From: Lachnospiraceae bacterium | Lineage (GTDB): Bacteria > Bacillota > Clostridia > Oscillospirales > Ruminococcaceae | DNA: 64,000 nucleotides | Assembly: GCA_023664705.1 (NCBI GenBank) | Contig: JAMPFE010000001.1 | Span: forward strand, 89,308 to 153,307 | Reading direction: 5' to 3' | Shown: piece after piece, positions 8,162 through 16,227 of the stretch | How positions within the stretch are numbered: the stretch's first letter is position 1 | Layout of the letters: every line of letters starts with the position of its first letter | The notes under the pieces: generated by a model | Told to the model about the DNA's origin: nothing | What the model saw: only the letters and a program-made list of their open reading frames with translations | Database searches by the model: none | Position numbers and translations under genes: made by a program

Positions 8162-8344
8162 AATGAAATTACCTCCGAAAAATGTTATTGAAATCTTCAA
8201 AAAAGCTCTGATTTTCGGCTTTTATTATCGGGGCTTGCGGATAATGCGTTTAAGTTTTCAAAACCGCTTTGTAATACCGAAAATCAAGCCGATTTGCCTT
8301 TGAAATTTCGGCGTTTTTTCAAAGCTTTTTTGACGTTTTGTTTT
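8162..8344 (-). other. Intra-operon spacer between trpG and trpD
   Basis: A 183-base, AT-richer stretch without a plausible gene. It contains a separated inverted repeat GATTTTCGG (8211-8219) / CCGAAAATC (8277-8285). I could not find a convincing -35/-10 pair or a terminator with a T-tract. It may be an mRNA processing or stability site, but that is a guess. Confidence 0.4.
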
Positions 8345-8914
8345 TTACCTTATATCAAGGAAGTTTTCGAGCAGCGTTTTTCCGTGCTCCGTGAGTATGC
8401 TTTCGGGGTGGAATTGCAGCCCGAAAACGGGGTGTGTTTTGTGCTCCACTGCCATTATCTCGCCGTCGTCGGTTTTGGCGGTGATTTTCAGCTCCTCGGG
8501 GAAGCCGTTTTCCGAGGCTGCCAGCGAATGGTAGCGCGCCACCTCGATTTTGCCGCTCAAGCCCCTGAAAACGGGAGAGCTTTCGTCGAACGTGATAACG
8601 GACTTTTTCCCGTGCATAAGGCGCTTGGCGTAGGTTATTTCCGCGCCGAAGACCTCGCAGATCGCCTGATGACCGAGGCACACGCCGAGAATGGGTATTT
8701 TTCCGGCAGCCGCGCGGATAACGTCCTCGCAGACGCCCGCGTCGGAGGGTCTGCCGGGACCCGGGCTGACGATGATGTGCGAGGGCGCGAGGGCGAGTAT
8801 CTCCGCGACGGTCAGCTCGTCGCTGCGGATGACCTTGACGTCGGGGTTCAGCTCGCCGACGAGCTGGAATAAATTGTAAGAAAAGCTGTCGTAATTGTCG
8901 ATAAGCAAAATCAT
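8345..8914 (-). CDS. trpG: Anthranilate synthase glutamine amidotransferase component
   Basis: 189 residues from the ATG at 8914, which overlaps the trpE stop as ATGA; a longer frame to 8974 lies inside trpE. A class I amidotransferase: the nucleophile is in GVCLGHQAI and the His/Glu pair in LQFHPESILTEHG. It begins MILLIDNYDSFSYN, the family signature. It delivers ammonia from glutamine to TrpE. In related bacteria TrpG can also serve 4-amino-4-deoxychorismate synthase; no pab genes are present here. Confidence 0.96.
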   Translation of the reverse strand: MILLIDNYDSFSYNLFQLVGELNPDVKVIRSDELTVAEILALAPSHIIVSPGPGRPSDAGVCEDVIRAAAGKIPILGVCLGHQAICEVFGAEITYAKRLMHGKKSVITFDESSPVFRGLSGKIEVARYHSLAASENGFPEELKITAKTDDGEIMAVEHKTHPVFGLQFHPESILTEHGKTLLENFLDIR

Positions 8915-10383
8915 AATTCCGCCTCCTGTGAGAGCTCGAGCGCGTTCATGACCGCCTTCGCCTTGTTGATGCACTCGTTGAATTCGTTTTCGGGAACGCT
9001 GTCCGCGACGATGCCCGCGCCCGAGCGCACGAAAACGCGCCCGTTTTTCTTGAAGCAGAGCCGTATGGCTATCGCCGTGTCGAGGTTGCCGCGGAAGTCG
9101 ATGTAGCCGATAGCGCCGCCGTAGATGCCGCGCTTGTTGTTTTCGAGCTCGTTGATTATTTCACAGGCGCGTATTTTCGGCGCGCCCGAGAGCGTTCCCG
9201 CAGGGAGCACGGCGTCCACAGCGTCGAGCGCGTGGAGCTCGCCGCGCATTTTGCCGCAGACGGTCGAGCCGATGTGCATGACGTGCGAATAGCGCTCTAT
9301 CGACATGTATTTCTCGACCTCGACGGTGCCGAATTCGGAAATTTTTCCCAGGTCGTTGCGCCCGAGGTCGACGAGCATATTGTGCTCGGAAAGCTCCTTT
9401 TCGTCGGATAAAAGCTCCTTTTCGAGCTGTTTGTCCTGCTCCTCGGTCTTGCCGCGGGGGCGCGTTCCCGCGAGGGGAAACGTGTGCAGTACGCCGTTTT
9501 CGAGCTTGACGAGCGTTTCGGGAGACGAGCCCGCGACCTCCATGTCGTCGCTCGAGAAATAGAACATGTACGGCGAGGGGTTGATGGTCCGCAGAACGCG
9601 GTAGGCGTCGAGCAGGCTGCCCTCGAAATCCGCGTCGAGGCGGTTCGACAGCACGACTTGGAAAATATCGCCCTCGCGGATATAGCGCTTGGCTTTCTCG
9701 ACCATTTCACAATACTGCTCTTTGTTGAACAGCGGGCGGATTTCGCTTTTAAGACGAGCCTTTTTGGACGGCGCGGGAGTGCCCGTGCGAATGAGCTTTA
9801 CCATTTCCTCGAGGTCGTTTTCGGCTTTTTTGTACTGCCCGTCGATATCATCCGCGGAAATATTCGTGATAAGCACTATTTTCTGGCGGATGTTGTCGAA
9901 CGCTATTACCTTGTCGAACAGCATGAGGTCGACGTCCTTGAAGTGCTCCTCGTCCTCGGCGTCGAGCTTGAGGCAGGGCTCGCTGTACTTGATGTAGTCG
10001 TAGCCGAAATAGCCGACCAGCCCTCCCGTAAAGCTGGGGAAGCCGTCGAGCTTCGGCGAGGTGAAGCCGTTCATCAGCCCGCGGATATACTCGGCGGGGT
10101 GGGCGGTCTGTTTGGTTTCGGTTTCGCCCGTGCGGACGTTCTTCACGGTCAGCACGCCGTTCAGGCAGGAAATCTCCAGCTTGGGGTCGTAGCCGAGGAA
10201 CGTGTAGCGCCCCCATTTCTCCTGATTTTCGACCGACTCGAGGATATAGCAGTGTCGGCTCACGTTTTTGAGTATTCTCAGCACCTCTATGGGCGTTTTG
10301 ACGTCGGACAGTATTTCCCGCTTTATCGGGATAAGGCTGTACCCTTTCAGCTCCTTTGCCCGTTCGAGCGTCAGTTCAAGCAT
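8911..10383 (-). CDS. trpE: Anthranilate synthase component I
   Basis: 490 residues from the ATG at 10383 (AAGGAGAG ribosome site); the upstream in-frame start at 10449 lies in the T-box terminator and is rejected. It makes anthranilate from chorismate and ammonia. The N-terminal domain has the LES segment of the tryptophan feedback site (CYILESVENQEKWGRYTFLG). The C-terminal chorismate-binding domain carries AGSSPETLV, FPLAGTRPRG, DLGRNDLGK and GTLSGAPKIRA. It is the first gene of the operon and so directly governed by the T-box leader. Confidence 0.97.
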   Translation of the reverse strand: MLELTLERAKELKGYSLIPIKREILSDVKTPIEVLRILKNVSRHCYILESVENQEKWGRYTFLGYDPKLEISCLNGVLTVKNVRTGETETKQTAHPAEYIRGLMNGFTSPKLDGFPSFTGGLVGYFGYDYIKYSEPCLKLDAEDEEHFKDVDLMLFDKVIAFDNIRQKIVLITNISADDIDGQYKKAENDLEEMVKLIRTGTPAPSKKARLKSEIRPLFNKEQYCEMVEKAKRYIREGDIFQVVLSNRLDADFEGSLLDAYRVLRTINPSPYMFYFSSDDMEVAGSSPETLVKLENGVLHTFPLAGTRPRGKTEEQDKQLEKELLSDEKELSEHNMLVDLGRNDLGKISEFGTVEVEKYMSIERYSHVMHIGSTVCGKMRGELHALDAVDAVLPAGTLSGAPKIRACEIINELENNKRGIYGGAIGYIDFRGNLDTAIAIRLCFKKNGRVFVRSGAGIVADSVPENEFNECINKAKAVMNALELSQEAEL

Positions 10384-10412
10384 AATTATCTCTCCTTCCA
10401 GAAATTTACAAT

Positions 10413-10712
10413 AAAAAAACCGCCCTTGCCGACAGTACAATTCTGCCATAAGGACGGAGAAAACTCACCGCGTTGCCACCTTAATTCGCGGAAAACCGCG
10501 CACTCATCGGATACTAACATATCCCTGCAATTAACGCTTGCTGAACGTTGCGAAATACTCGGCGGGAGCGCGTTTCCGCTTTTCCTCGCACCCTCGGCGG
10601 TCCATTTAATGCTCTGCGTTCTGCGGTACTCCCAGCGACGACCGCTCTCTGTGAGGGCACAAGCATTTTTATCTCCGCGTCATAGGTTTATAAGGGCGTA
10701 TTCAATTATTAC
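10413..10712 (-). promoter_or_regulatory. Tryptophan T-box riboswitch leader of trpE
   Basis: On the minus strand the AGAGAG element of stem I lies near 10650. A UGG specifier codon (complement of 10602-10604) sits in AATGGACC. The conserved T-box AAGGTGGCAACGCGG is at about 10470-10484. Downstream is an intrinsic terminator: stem CCGTCCTT/AAGGGCGG (10420-10457), then seven T residues (10413-10419). Established T-box logic: uncharged tRNA-Trp pairs with UGG and its CCA end with the TGGCAA bulge, favouring the antiterminator. Leader, specifier and operon content agree, so assignment to Trp is strong. Confidence 0.95.
10420..10457 (-). terminator. T-box-controlled terminator before trpE
   Basis: Minus-strand stem CCGTCCTT (10457-10450) pairs with AAGGGCGG (10427-10420) and is followed by TTTTTTT. 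It is mutually exclusive with the T-box antiterminator just upstream. Confidence 0.9.
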
Positions 10713-10718
10713 ACGCTT

Positions 10719-10747
10719 ATTTTAGCACATTGCCGCCGATTTGTCAA
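10719..10747 (-). promoter_or_regulatory. Sigma-A promoter of the trp operon
   Basis: TTGACA (10742-10747), exactly 17 bases, then TAAAAT (10719-10724). Transcription would start near 10712, giving a leader of about 330 nt containing the whole T-box. Confidence 0.85.
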
Positions 10748-11021
10748 GGGGGTAAAATAAATTTTTTTCGGGAAAATAATTTGCGGCGCAAAGTATTTTT
10801 GCTTCCAAAAAATGTGAGCTTTGGAAATTATTTGCGCTATGAAACCGTTTACAGGGAAAATTGTGGGATTTGGAGAAAATGTGTCGAAAAAATTGTGAAA
10901 AGTGTACAAGAGCTTGGAAGTTTCGCATTAAAACGGTATTTGTGTGTGCAAAATACACAAGAAAAATGATGTTTTACTGGTATTTTGTACCAATCGGGAA
11001 AAAGAAAAATCAAAAAAAAGG

Positions 11022-11050
11022 TTGAAAAAAATTTTTGAATAGTGTATAAT
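11022..11050 (+). promoter_or_regulatory. Sigma-A promoter of the flagellar operon
   Basis: TTGAAA (11022-11027), 17-base spacer, TATAAT (11045-11050), ending 86 bases before flgB. The interval 10748-11021, between this and the divergent trp promoter, is AT-rich with no gene; it includes small palindromes such as TGTGT-N7-ACACA near 10938 and GGTA-N5-TACC near 10979 that might bind a regulator. Confidence 0.75.
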
Positions 11051-11136
11051 AGAGTATGGATAATTCTAAACCAAGGGAGCAGTATGCTCTGAAATATTGT
11101 TTCCTATTTATAATACGCGTCGGAGAGGTGTAAATT

Positions 11137-11502
11137 ATGGCACTGTTTGATACTACGGCTTTCAGGATACTCGAGCAGGGCGCTGCCGTTATGTGGCAGA
11201 GGCAGCAGGTCATCCAAGAGAATATCGCCAACCAGGATACCCCGAACTATAATTGTAAATATCTGGATTTCGGGGGAATATTGAAGGAGAAGCTCCGCGC
11301 GGACGGCTCCGTTAAGAAGGAGCTCAACCTCGCGACACAGCTGCGCATAGACAGGCTGACGAGCGACCAGGGCGACCGCAACAACGTCGACAACGATAAT
11401 CAGCAGGCGGAGATGCTCAAGACGCAGTATCAGTTGGACGCTATCATTAACGAGATGAACGGGCACTTTACGCGTATCAGAAGCGCGATAGTTACCAAGT
11501 AA
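11137..11502 (+). CDS. flgB: Flagellar proximal rod protein FlgB
   Basis: 121 residues, normal for FlgB. The N-terminal rod motif is present (VIQENIANQDTPNY, residues 26-39), and the C-terminal helix pairs with it in the rod. FlgB is exported by the flagellar type III system and forms the proximal rod above the MS ring. It has a GAGAGGTG ribosome site and is first in the operon, 20 bases before flgC, the standard Bacillota order. Confidence 0.95.
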   Translation: MALFDTTAFRILEQGAAVMWQRQQVIQENIANQDTPNYNCKYLDFGGILKEKLRADGSVKKELNLATQLRIDRLTSDQGDRNNVDNDNQQAEMLKTQYQLDAIINEMNGHFTRIRSAIVTK

Positions 11503-11522
11503 TATAGGAACGGAGGAATATT

Positions 11523-11981
11523 ATGGCTTTTCTGAGCTCGCTTAATATCCCGTTGTCGGGCATGACCGCGCAGCGCTTCAGACTTGACATCATAGCGCAG
11601 AACGTTGACAACGCGCATAATTTCGCGACTACCGCCGACGAGGTGTATAAGCGCCAGATGGTGGTTTTCCACGAGGATAAGTCCTTTAAGAGGATACTGC
11701 GCCGCCATATGGGCGAGGGCGAGGCTTATATGTATAAGTATAAGCAGCTTAAGGGTGTGCAGGCTACGAGAGTGGTGGACGACCCCACCCCCGCGGAGCC
11801 CGTGTACAGCCCGAATAACCCGCTCGCGGACGAGTACGGCTACGTTTACGAGTCGAACGTCGACGTCCAGATAGAGGAAATGGACGCTATCGAGGCACAA
11901 AATTCGTTCAACGCGTGCAAGTCCATGTACGAGGCGATGCAGTCCATGATACAGGCGTCGCTGAATATCGGCAAGGGCTGA
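11523..11981 (+). CDS. flgC: Flagellar proximal rod protein FlgC
   Basis: 152 residues. It begins MAFLSSLNIPLSGMTAQRFR and carries a rod-family motif at residues 24-33 (LDIIAQNVDN, where most homologues have IASNIAN). The C-terminal helix (EMDAIEAQNSFNACKSMYEAMQSMI) is typical of rod subunits. GGAGG precedes the ATG. It stacks on FlgB in the proximal rod. It is followed by an 81-base spacer containing a short tandem repeat, before fliE. Confidence 0.94.
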   Translation: MAFLSSLNIPLSGMTAQRFRLDIIAQNVDNAHNFATTADEVYKRQMVVFHEDKSFKRILRRHMGEGEAYMYKYKQLKGVQATRVVDDPTPAEPVYSPNNPLADEYGYVYESNVDVQIEEMDAIEAQNSFNACKSMYEAMQSMIQASLNIGKG

Positions 11982-11992
11982 TGAACAGTTCA

Positions 11993-12015
11993 AAGTTGAC
12001 AGTTGACAGTTGACA
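11993..12015 (+). repeat. Short tandem repeat AGTTGAC x3
   Basis: Three tandem copies of AGTTGAC lie just after flgC. A degenerate version (copies of AGTTGAC and AGTTGAT interrupted by TGTACAG) occurs at 48975-49007 after the acyl carrier gene. Such repeats are often dispersed between genes; no function is evident. Confidence 0.75.
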
Positions 12016-12062
12016 TTTTAATGTGTGACGGAAAACTTTAGTTTGTGAAAGGATACATAGTT

Positions 12063-12401
12063 ATGGATTCGTATTATATCCCGCTTCAGTCGGCGGATAC
12101 TCTCGACAGGCTTGAAAGAATGAACCGCATGAACCGTATGCGTTCCATGGACGGGGATTATGTGGAGGTAAACGTTGAAAACGCGTCGTTCCTCGACATA
12201 TTCAGAGGGCTTGTCAATAACGTTGTCGAAACGAACGAGCAGGTAGACCGCGACGCTATCGACATGCTGCTCGGCAATATCGACGACCTCGCGACCGTTC
12301 AGGCGAACATCGAAAAGGCGAACACCGCCGTGGACGTTCTCGTAACGGTAAAGAACGAGGTTCTGAGCGCATATAACTCTATTATAAATATGCAAATTTA
12401 A
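12063..12401 (+). CDS. fliE: Flagellar hook-basal body complex protein FliE
   Basis: 112 residues from the ATG at 12063, preferred over GTG at 12045 because AAAGGA precedes it by nine bases. FliE joins the MS ring to the rod. The conserved C-terminal part, a region rich in VQANIEKANTAVDVLVTVKNEVLSAYNSIINMQI-type helix, matches the family. The methionine/arginine-rich N-terminus (MNRMNRMRSM) is less typical. Operon position between flgC and fliF supports the call. Confidence 0.88.
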   Translation: MDSYYIPLQSADTLDRLERMNRMNRMRSMDGDYVEVNVENASFLDIFRGLVNNVVETNEQVDRDAIDMLLGNIDDLATVQANIEKANTAVDVLVTVKNEVLSAYNSIINMQI

Positions 12402-12436
12402 ATAGCGCGGACGCGTTATTCGGAGGCATTTTTTAA

Positions 12437-14104
12437 ATGAATGAACGAGTAAAAAAGGTCACGACCTTTGTTAAAGATAAGTGGACGGGGTTTTCCAAGG
12501 CTGTTAAAATAATGGTCGTGGCTATCCCCGTGGCGGTCGTCGCGATAATCATCATCTTGGCGATACTGCTCAGCCACAAGGACGACGCGGTCCTGTTCTC
12601 GGGGCTTACCACAGCGGAGCAGACCGAGATCGCCGCCGCGATATCCGACCTCGGCGTTACCGACGTGCGAATAAGGTCCAACGGCGACGTTATAGTGCCC
12701 GACGACCAAGTGGATTATCTGCGTATGCAGCTGGCTGTGCAGGGCTACCCGAAGAGCTCCTCCAACTACGATATCTGGAACGACGGCGTTGACTTGTGGT
12801 CCACCGATAAGGATAAGCAGGAGGTCAAGAGGCAGCAGCGCGAGACGCAGATAGCGGCGGCGCTGACAAATCTGAGCGCCGTAAGACAGGCTAACGTAAT
12901 ATTGGACGTGCCCGAGACGAAGGATTACGTCATCACGGCGACCAGCGAGGTCCCGACCTGCTCCGTGCAGCTTGAGCTGGTGAACGACGGGAGGCTGACG
13001 AACGCGGAGGTGCGCGCGATATTCAATCTCGTTACCTCAAGCGTTTACGGGCTGACGAGGGATAACGTTTCCATTACGGATACATATCAGAATTATTACG
13101 ATTGGGTGTCCGAGGAGGAAGAGGCGGCGGGCTTTACCGATCCGTCGGGCGTTACCGTGGGCAGGCGCCGTCTGCAGTTCCAGCACGATATGGAGGCGGC
13201 TATCAAGCAGAACATCGACTCCATGATGACTACCGTGTTCGGCAAGAACGGCTACGCGCTCAACGTTTCCGCTTCGCTCAATTTTGACGACGTTAAGAAA
13301 AAGGATACCTATTATTATCCGTCGGGCGACAACAATACGGGCGTTCTCGACCACGACCAGTATCATAAAGAGGTCATCACCGCCGCGGAGGCGGGCGGGC
13401 TCGTGGGAGTTACCCCGAACGGCGACCAGTCTCCCGAATACCCCACGCTCGACGACCTTGACGAGGGCGAGGGCTATTATTACGAGACAGACGAGCACCA
13501 GTACGACGTTTCCAACCTCATCACGGAGATAACGGGCGACGGCTACAAGATCGACAAGCTTTCGGTCGGCGTTATCATCAACTCGAGCGATATGTCGCAG
13601 CTCGAGCGCGAAATGGTGGAGGACGTCGTCGCGAACGCGGTCGGCGCGGAGATCGACAACGTTTCCGTGTGGAACACCGTGTTTGCTATCACGGGCACGG
13701 GCAACGGCACAACGATAGGCGCGGGCGACTCCTCGGGCATCTTCACGAGACCCGTTGACCCCTACCGCAACGTTCTGCTGTTCGTGGTCATCGCGCTCGG
13801 CATTATACTCATCGCGCTGCTTATTCTGTCGCTCTGCATGAGCAGAAGCCGCAAGAAGAAGATAAGACGCAGACAGGAGCAGGCTCTCGCCGCGGCTCAG
13901 GCTGCAGCGGCTGCCGACGTATACAGCGGAGGTGGCGACAGGGAAATGCCGCAGGAAATGGATTTCAATATCGCAAGCCTTACTCAGGAGGCGGGCAAGG
14001 AGTCCCGCGAGACGATACTCAAGCGGGAGATCGCGGATTTCGCGAAGACCAGCCCCGAGATCGTGGCTTCCATTATCAAGAATATGCTGCGCGAGGAAGG
14101 ATAA
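12437..14104 (+). CDS. fliF: Flagellar MS-ring protein FliF
   Basis: 555 residues. Two membrane helices (about 23-45 and 447-470) flank a large periplasm-side ring-building region. The YscJ/FliF signature LFSGLTTAEQ, VPDDQVDYLRMQLAVQGYP and the RBM segments are clear. The acidic spacer (PTLDDLDEGEGYYYE) corresponds to the variable beta-collar insertion. The cytoplasmic C-terminus, after a basic RSRKKKIRRRQEQ stretch, ends in the FliG-binding helix region. GGAGG precedes the ATG. It forms the ring on which the export gate and switch assemble. Confidence 0.96.
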   Translation: MNERVKKVTTFVKDKWTGFSKAVKIMVVAIPVAVVAIIIILAILLSHKDDAVLFSGLTTAEQTEIAAAISDLGVTDVRIRSNGDVIVPDDQVDYLRMQLAVQGYPKSSSNYDIWNDGVDLWSTDKDKQEVKRQQRETQIAAALTNLSAVRQANVILDVPETKDYVITATSEVPTCSVQLELVNDGRLTNAEVRAIFNLVTSSVYGLTRDNVSITDTYQNYYDWVSEEEEAAGFTDPSGVTVGRRRLQFQHDMEAAIKQNIDSMMTTVFGKNGYALNVSASLNFDDVKKKDTYYYPSGDNNTGVLDHDQYHKEVITAAEAGGLVGVTPNGDQSPEYPTLDDLDEGEGYYYETDEHQYDVSNLITEITGDGYKIDKLSVGVIINSSDMSQLEREMVEDVVANAVGAEIDNVSVWNTVFAITGTGNGTTIGAGDSSGIFTRPVDPYRNVLLFVVIALGIILIALLILSLCMSRSRKKKIRRRQEQALAAAQAAAAADVYSGGGDREMPQEMDFNIASLTQEAGKESRETILKREIADFAKTSPEIVASIIKNMLREEG

Positions 14105-14182
14105 GCGCCGCGTTTCGGTCAAATAAATTTTCGGCTGCCGTAACGCCGACGCGACGGCGCTAAGCCCTTGGGAGGGAATTTA

Positions 14183-15208
14183 ATGGCGGGAAATGACAAT
14201 AAATCATCGGGCGGGCTCAGCGCCGCGCAGAAAACCGCGCTGGTGCTCGCGTCCATGGGAGCGGAGAACGCCTCCGCGATATACAAGCACTTGTCCGACG
14301 ACGATGTTGAGTCTATCTCCGTGGAGCTTGCGCGCATGGAGTATCACCCGATAGAGGTGGTCGAGGAGGTCCTCAACGAGTTCTACGAGCTTTGCCTTAC
14401 GCAGAAGGTCGTAGCGGAGGGCGGTCTGGATTACGCGAGGAGCGTGCTCGAAAAGGCGTTCGGAGCGGACGCGGCGAACGCGCTGCTAAACCGCATAACC
14501 AAGCAGCTTGAGACCAAGTCGTTCGATTTCGTGAGAAAGGCGGACTACAAAAACCTGCTGGCGATCGTGCAGAACGAGCACCCGCAGACCATCGCGCTCA
14601 TCTTGTCTTACGCGAGAACGGATCAGGCTTCGGCTATCCTGTCGGAGCTCCCGAAGGAGAAGCGCGTCGAGGTCGTTGAGCGTATCGCGAATATGGACAG
14701 AGCCTCGCCGGAGGTCGTAAAGGCTATCGAGGGCTCTCTCGAAAAGAAGTTCGCGACGCTTGCGAGCACCGATTCCATGGAGGTCGGCGGTATCAACTAT
14801 GTTGCCGAGATAATGAACAACGTAGACCGCGCGACCGAGAAATATATTTTCGACGAGCTGTCCGCCCGCGACCAGAAGCTGGCAGACCTCATCAAGCAGA
14901 AGATGTTCGTTTTCGAGGATATCGTCAAGCTGGACGCCAAGGATATACAGGAGTTCGTCAAGCAGGTGGACTCCAAGGATCTCGCGGTCGCTATCAAGGG
15001 CTCTACGCAGGAGGTCGCGGAGTGCATTTTCGCGAACATCTCCTCGCGCGCGAGAGAAAATCTTCAGGCGGATATCGAGTATCTGCACAACGTTCGTATG
15101 CGCGACGTCGACGAGGCGCAGCAGCGTATCGTCGGCATCATAAGACGTCTCGAGCAGGAGGGCACGATCACTATTTCCCGCGGCGGCAGTGATGAGATCA
15201 TTGCTTAA
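14183..15208 (+). CDS. fliG: Flagellar motor switch protein FliG
   Basis: 341 residues from the ATG at 14183 (GGGAGGG just before it); the upstream TTG at 14168 overlaps that site. The three FliG domains are present: the FliF-binding N domain (KTALVLASMGAENASAIYKHL), the middle EHPQTIALILSYAR segment (residues about 128-141, EHPQ motif), and the C domain with the charged torque helix (SARDQKLADLIKQKMFVFEDI). It interacts with MotA and carries torque. Length is normal. Confidence 0.97.
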   Translation: MAGNDNKSSGGLSAAQKTALVLASMGAENASAIYKHLSDDDVESISVELARMEYHPIEVVEEVLNEFYELCLTQKVVAEGGLDYARSVLEKAFGADAANALLNRITKQLETKSFDFVRKADYKNLLAIVQNEHPQTIALILSYARTDQASAILSELPKEKRVEVVERIANMDRASPEVVKAIEGSLEKKFATLASTDSMEVGGINYVAEIMNNVDRATEKYIFDELSARDQKLADLIKQKMFVFEDIVKLDAKDIQEFVKQVDSKDLAVAIKGSTQEVAECIFANISSRARENLQADIEYLHNVRMRDVDEAQQRIVGIIRRLEQEGTITISRGGSDEIIA

Positions 15209-15243
15209 GGCAATGCCGAGCGCCGTGATTCGGAGGGATTTTA

Positions 15244-16206
15244 TTGGGCGTATTGAAATACAGCTCCGTTAGATACGGCGGCAGCGGCGTGGATATCGCG
15301 AATACCGTGGATATCCGCAAGCCGCAGACAATGCTCGAGGAGCTGCAGAGGCAGTCCGAGGAGGAAATGACAGCCGAAGCGGAGATCATTCCGACCGAGC
15401 CGCGGTATTCCGCCGAGGAGCTGCTCGCTAAGCGCGAATCGGAGCTGATACTCCGCGAGCGCGAGGTGGAGGAGCGCGAGAACGAGCTTGCCGCTTTGAA
15501 GGCAATGTACATAGAGCAGGGCAAGGAGGTCATCCTCGAGGCGAAAAGGCGCGGCGAGGGGCTTGTGCAGAACGCCGAAAAGCAGGCTGCGGATATCGTG
15601 AGCGACGCGGAACGGAACCGCGACGACGTGTTCATCAAGGCCCGCGCCGAGGGCTACGAGCAGGGCAAAAAGGACGGTGTCGCGGCTTGTCTGAAGGCGG
15701 GGCAGAGCATCCTCGACGAGGCGAGGGACTTCTCCGAGCGCATCAACGCTCAAAAGGAGGAGCTCTTCGAGCGCTACGAAAAGGAGATCTACGAGACCGT
15801 CATGGAGATCGCGAATAAGGTCACTCTCGGCAGTATGGCGGTAAAGGACGGCACGGCGGCGAAAAAGCTCATCAAGAAGGCGGCGAAGGAGTTCAGAAAC
15901 GCGCAGCTTATCCGCATCACGCTGGACGAGAACGGCGCTTCGGCGGAGCTCGCGGGCGACTACGAGTACCTTAAGGAGCTTTGCCCGAACGCCGAGCACG
16001 TCGAGGTCGAGCTGCTCAAGGACGCGGAGGCGGGGACGGTCATCGTCGACAACGGCGAGGAGATCACCGACGCGGGTATCCTGACGCAGCTTAAGATGAT
16101 AAAGGAGCTCGGCGACGGGAAGTTCCGCACGAGTACTCCGAGAAAACGCAAAAAGGCTGCCGAGCCCGAGACCGACGAACAGACCGAGGACGGCGGCGAA
16201 GAATAA
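15244..16206 (+). CDS. fliH: Flagellar export apparatus protein FliH
   Basis: 320 residues beginning with TTG at 15244 (GGAGG about 8 bases upstream). A long charged coiled coil (about 35-130, rich in E, R, K and A) precedes the conserved FliH/YscL/V-ATPase-E-like C-terminal domain (EKEIYETVMEIANKVTLG and the VIVDNGEEITDAGI region). FliH binds and regulates the ATPase FliI and tethers it to the switch. It is followed by fliI after 21 bases. The acidic tail (TDEQTEDGGEE) is not conserved. Confidence 0.9.
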   Translation: MGVLKYSSVRYGGSGVDIANTVDIRKPQTMLEELQRQSEEEMTAEAEIIPTEPRYSAEELLAKRESELILREREVEERENELAALKAMYIEQGKEVILEAKRRGEGLVQNAEKQAADIVSDAERNRDDVFIKARAEGYEQGKKDGVAACLKAGQSILDEARDFSERINAQKEELFERYEKEIYETVMEIANKVTLGSMAVKDGTAAKKLIKKAAKEFRNAQLIRITLDENGASAELAGDYEYLKELCPNAEHVEVELLKDAEAGTVIVDNGEEITDAGILTQLKMIKELGDGKFRTSTPRKRKKAAEPETDEQTEDGGEE

Positions 16207-16227
16207 TTACCCCGCGGAGGAACGATA

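Noticed and set aside
8162..8344. Internal promoter in the trpG-trpD gap
   Set aside because: No -35/-10 pair with acceptable spacing could be found on the minus strand.
10730..10969. 79-codon open frame between the trp and flagellar promoters
   Set aside because: AT-rich intergenic sequence with the trp -35 element inside; no ribosome site or similarity.
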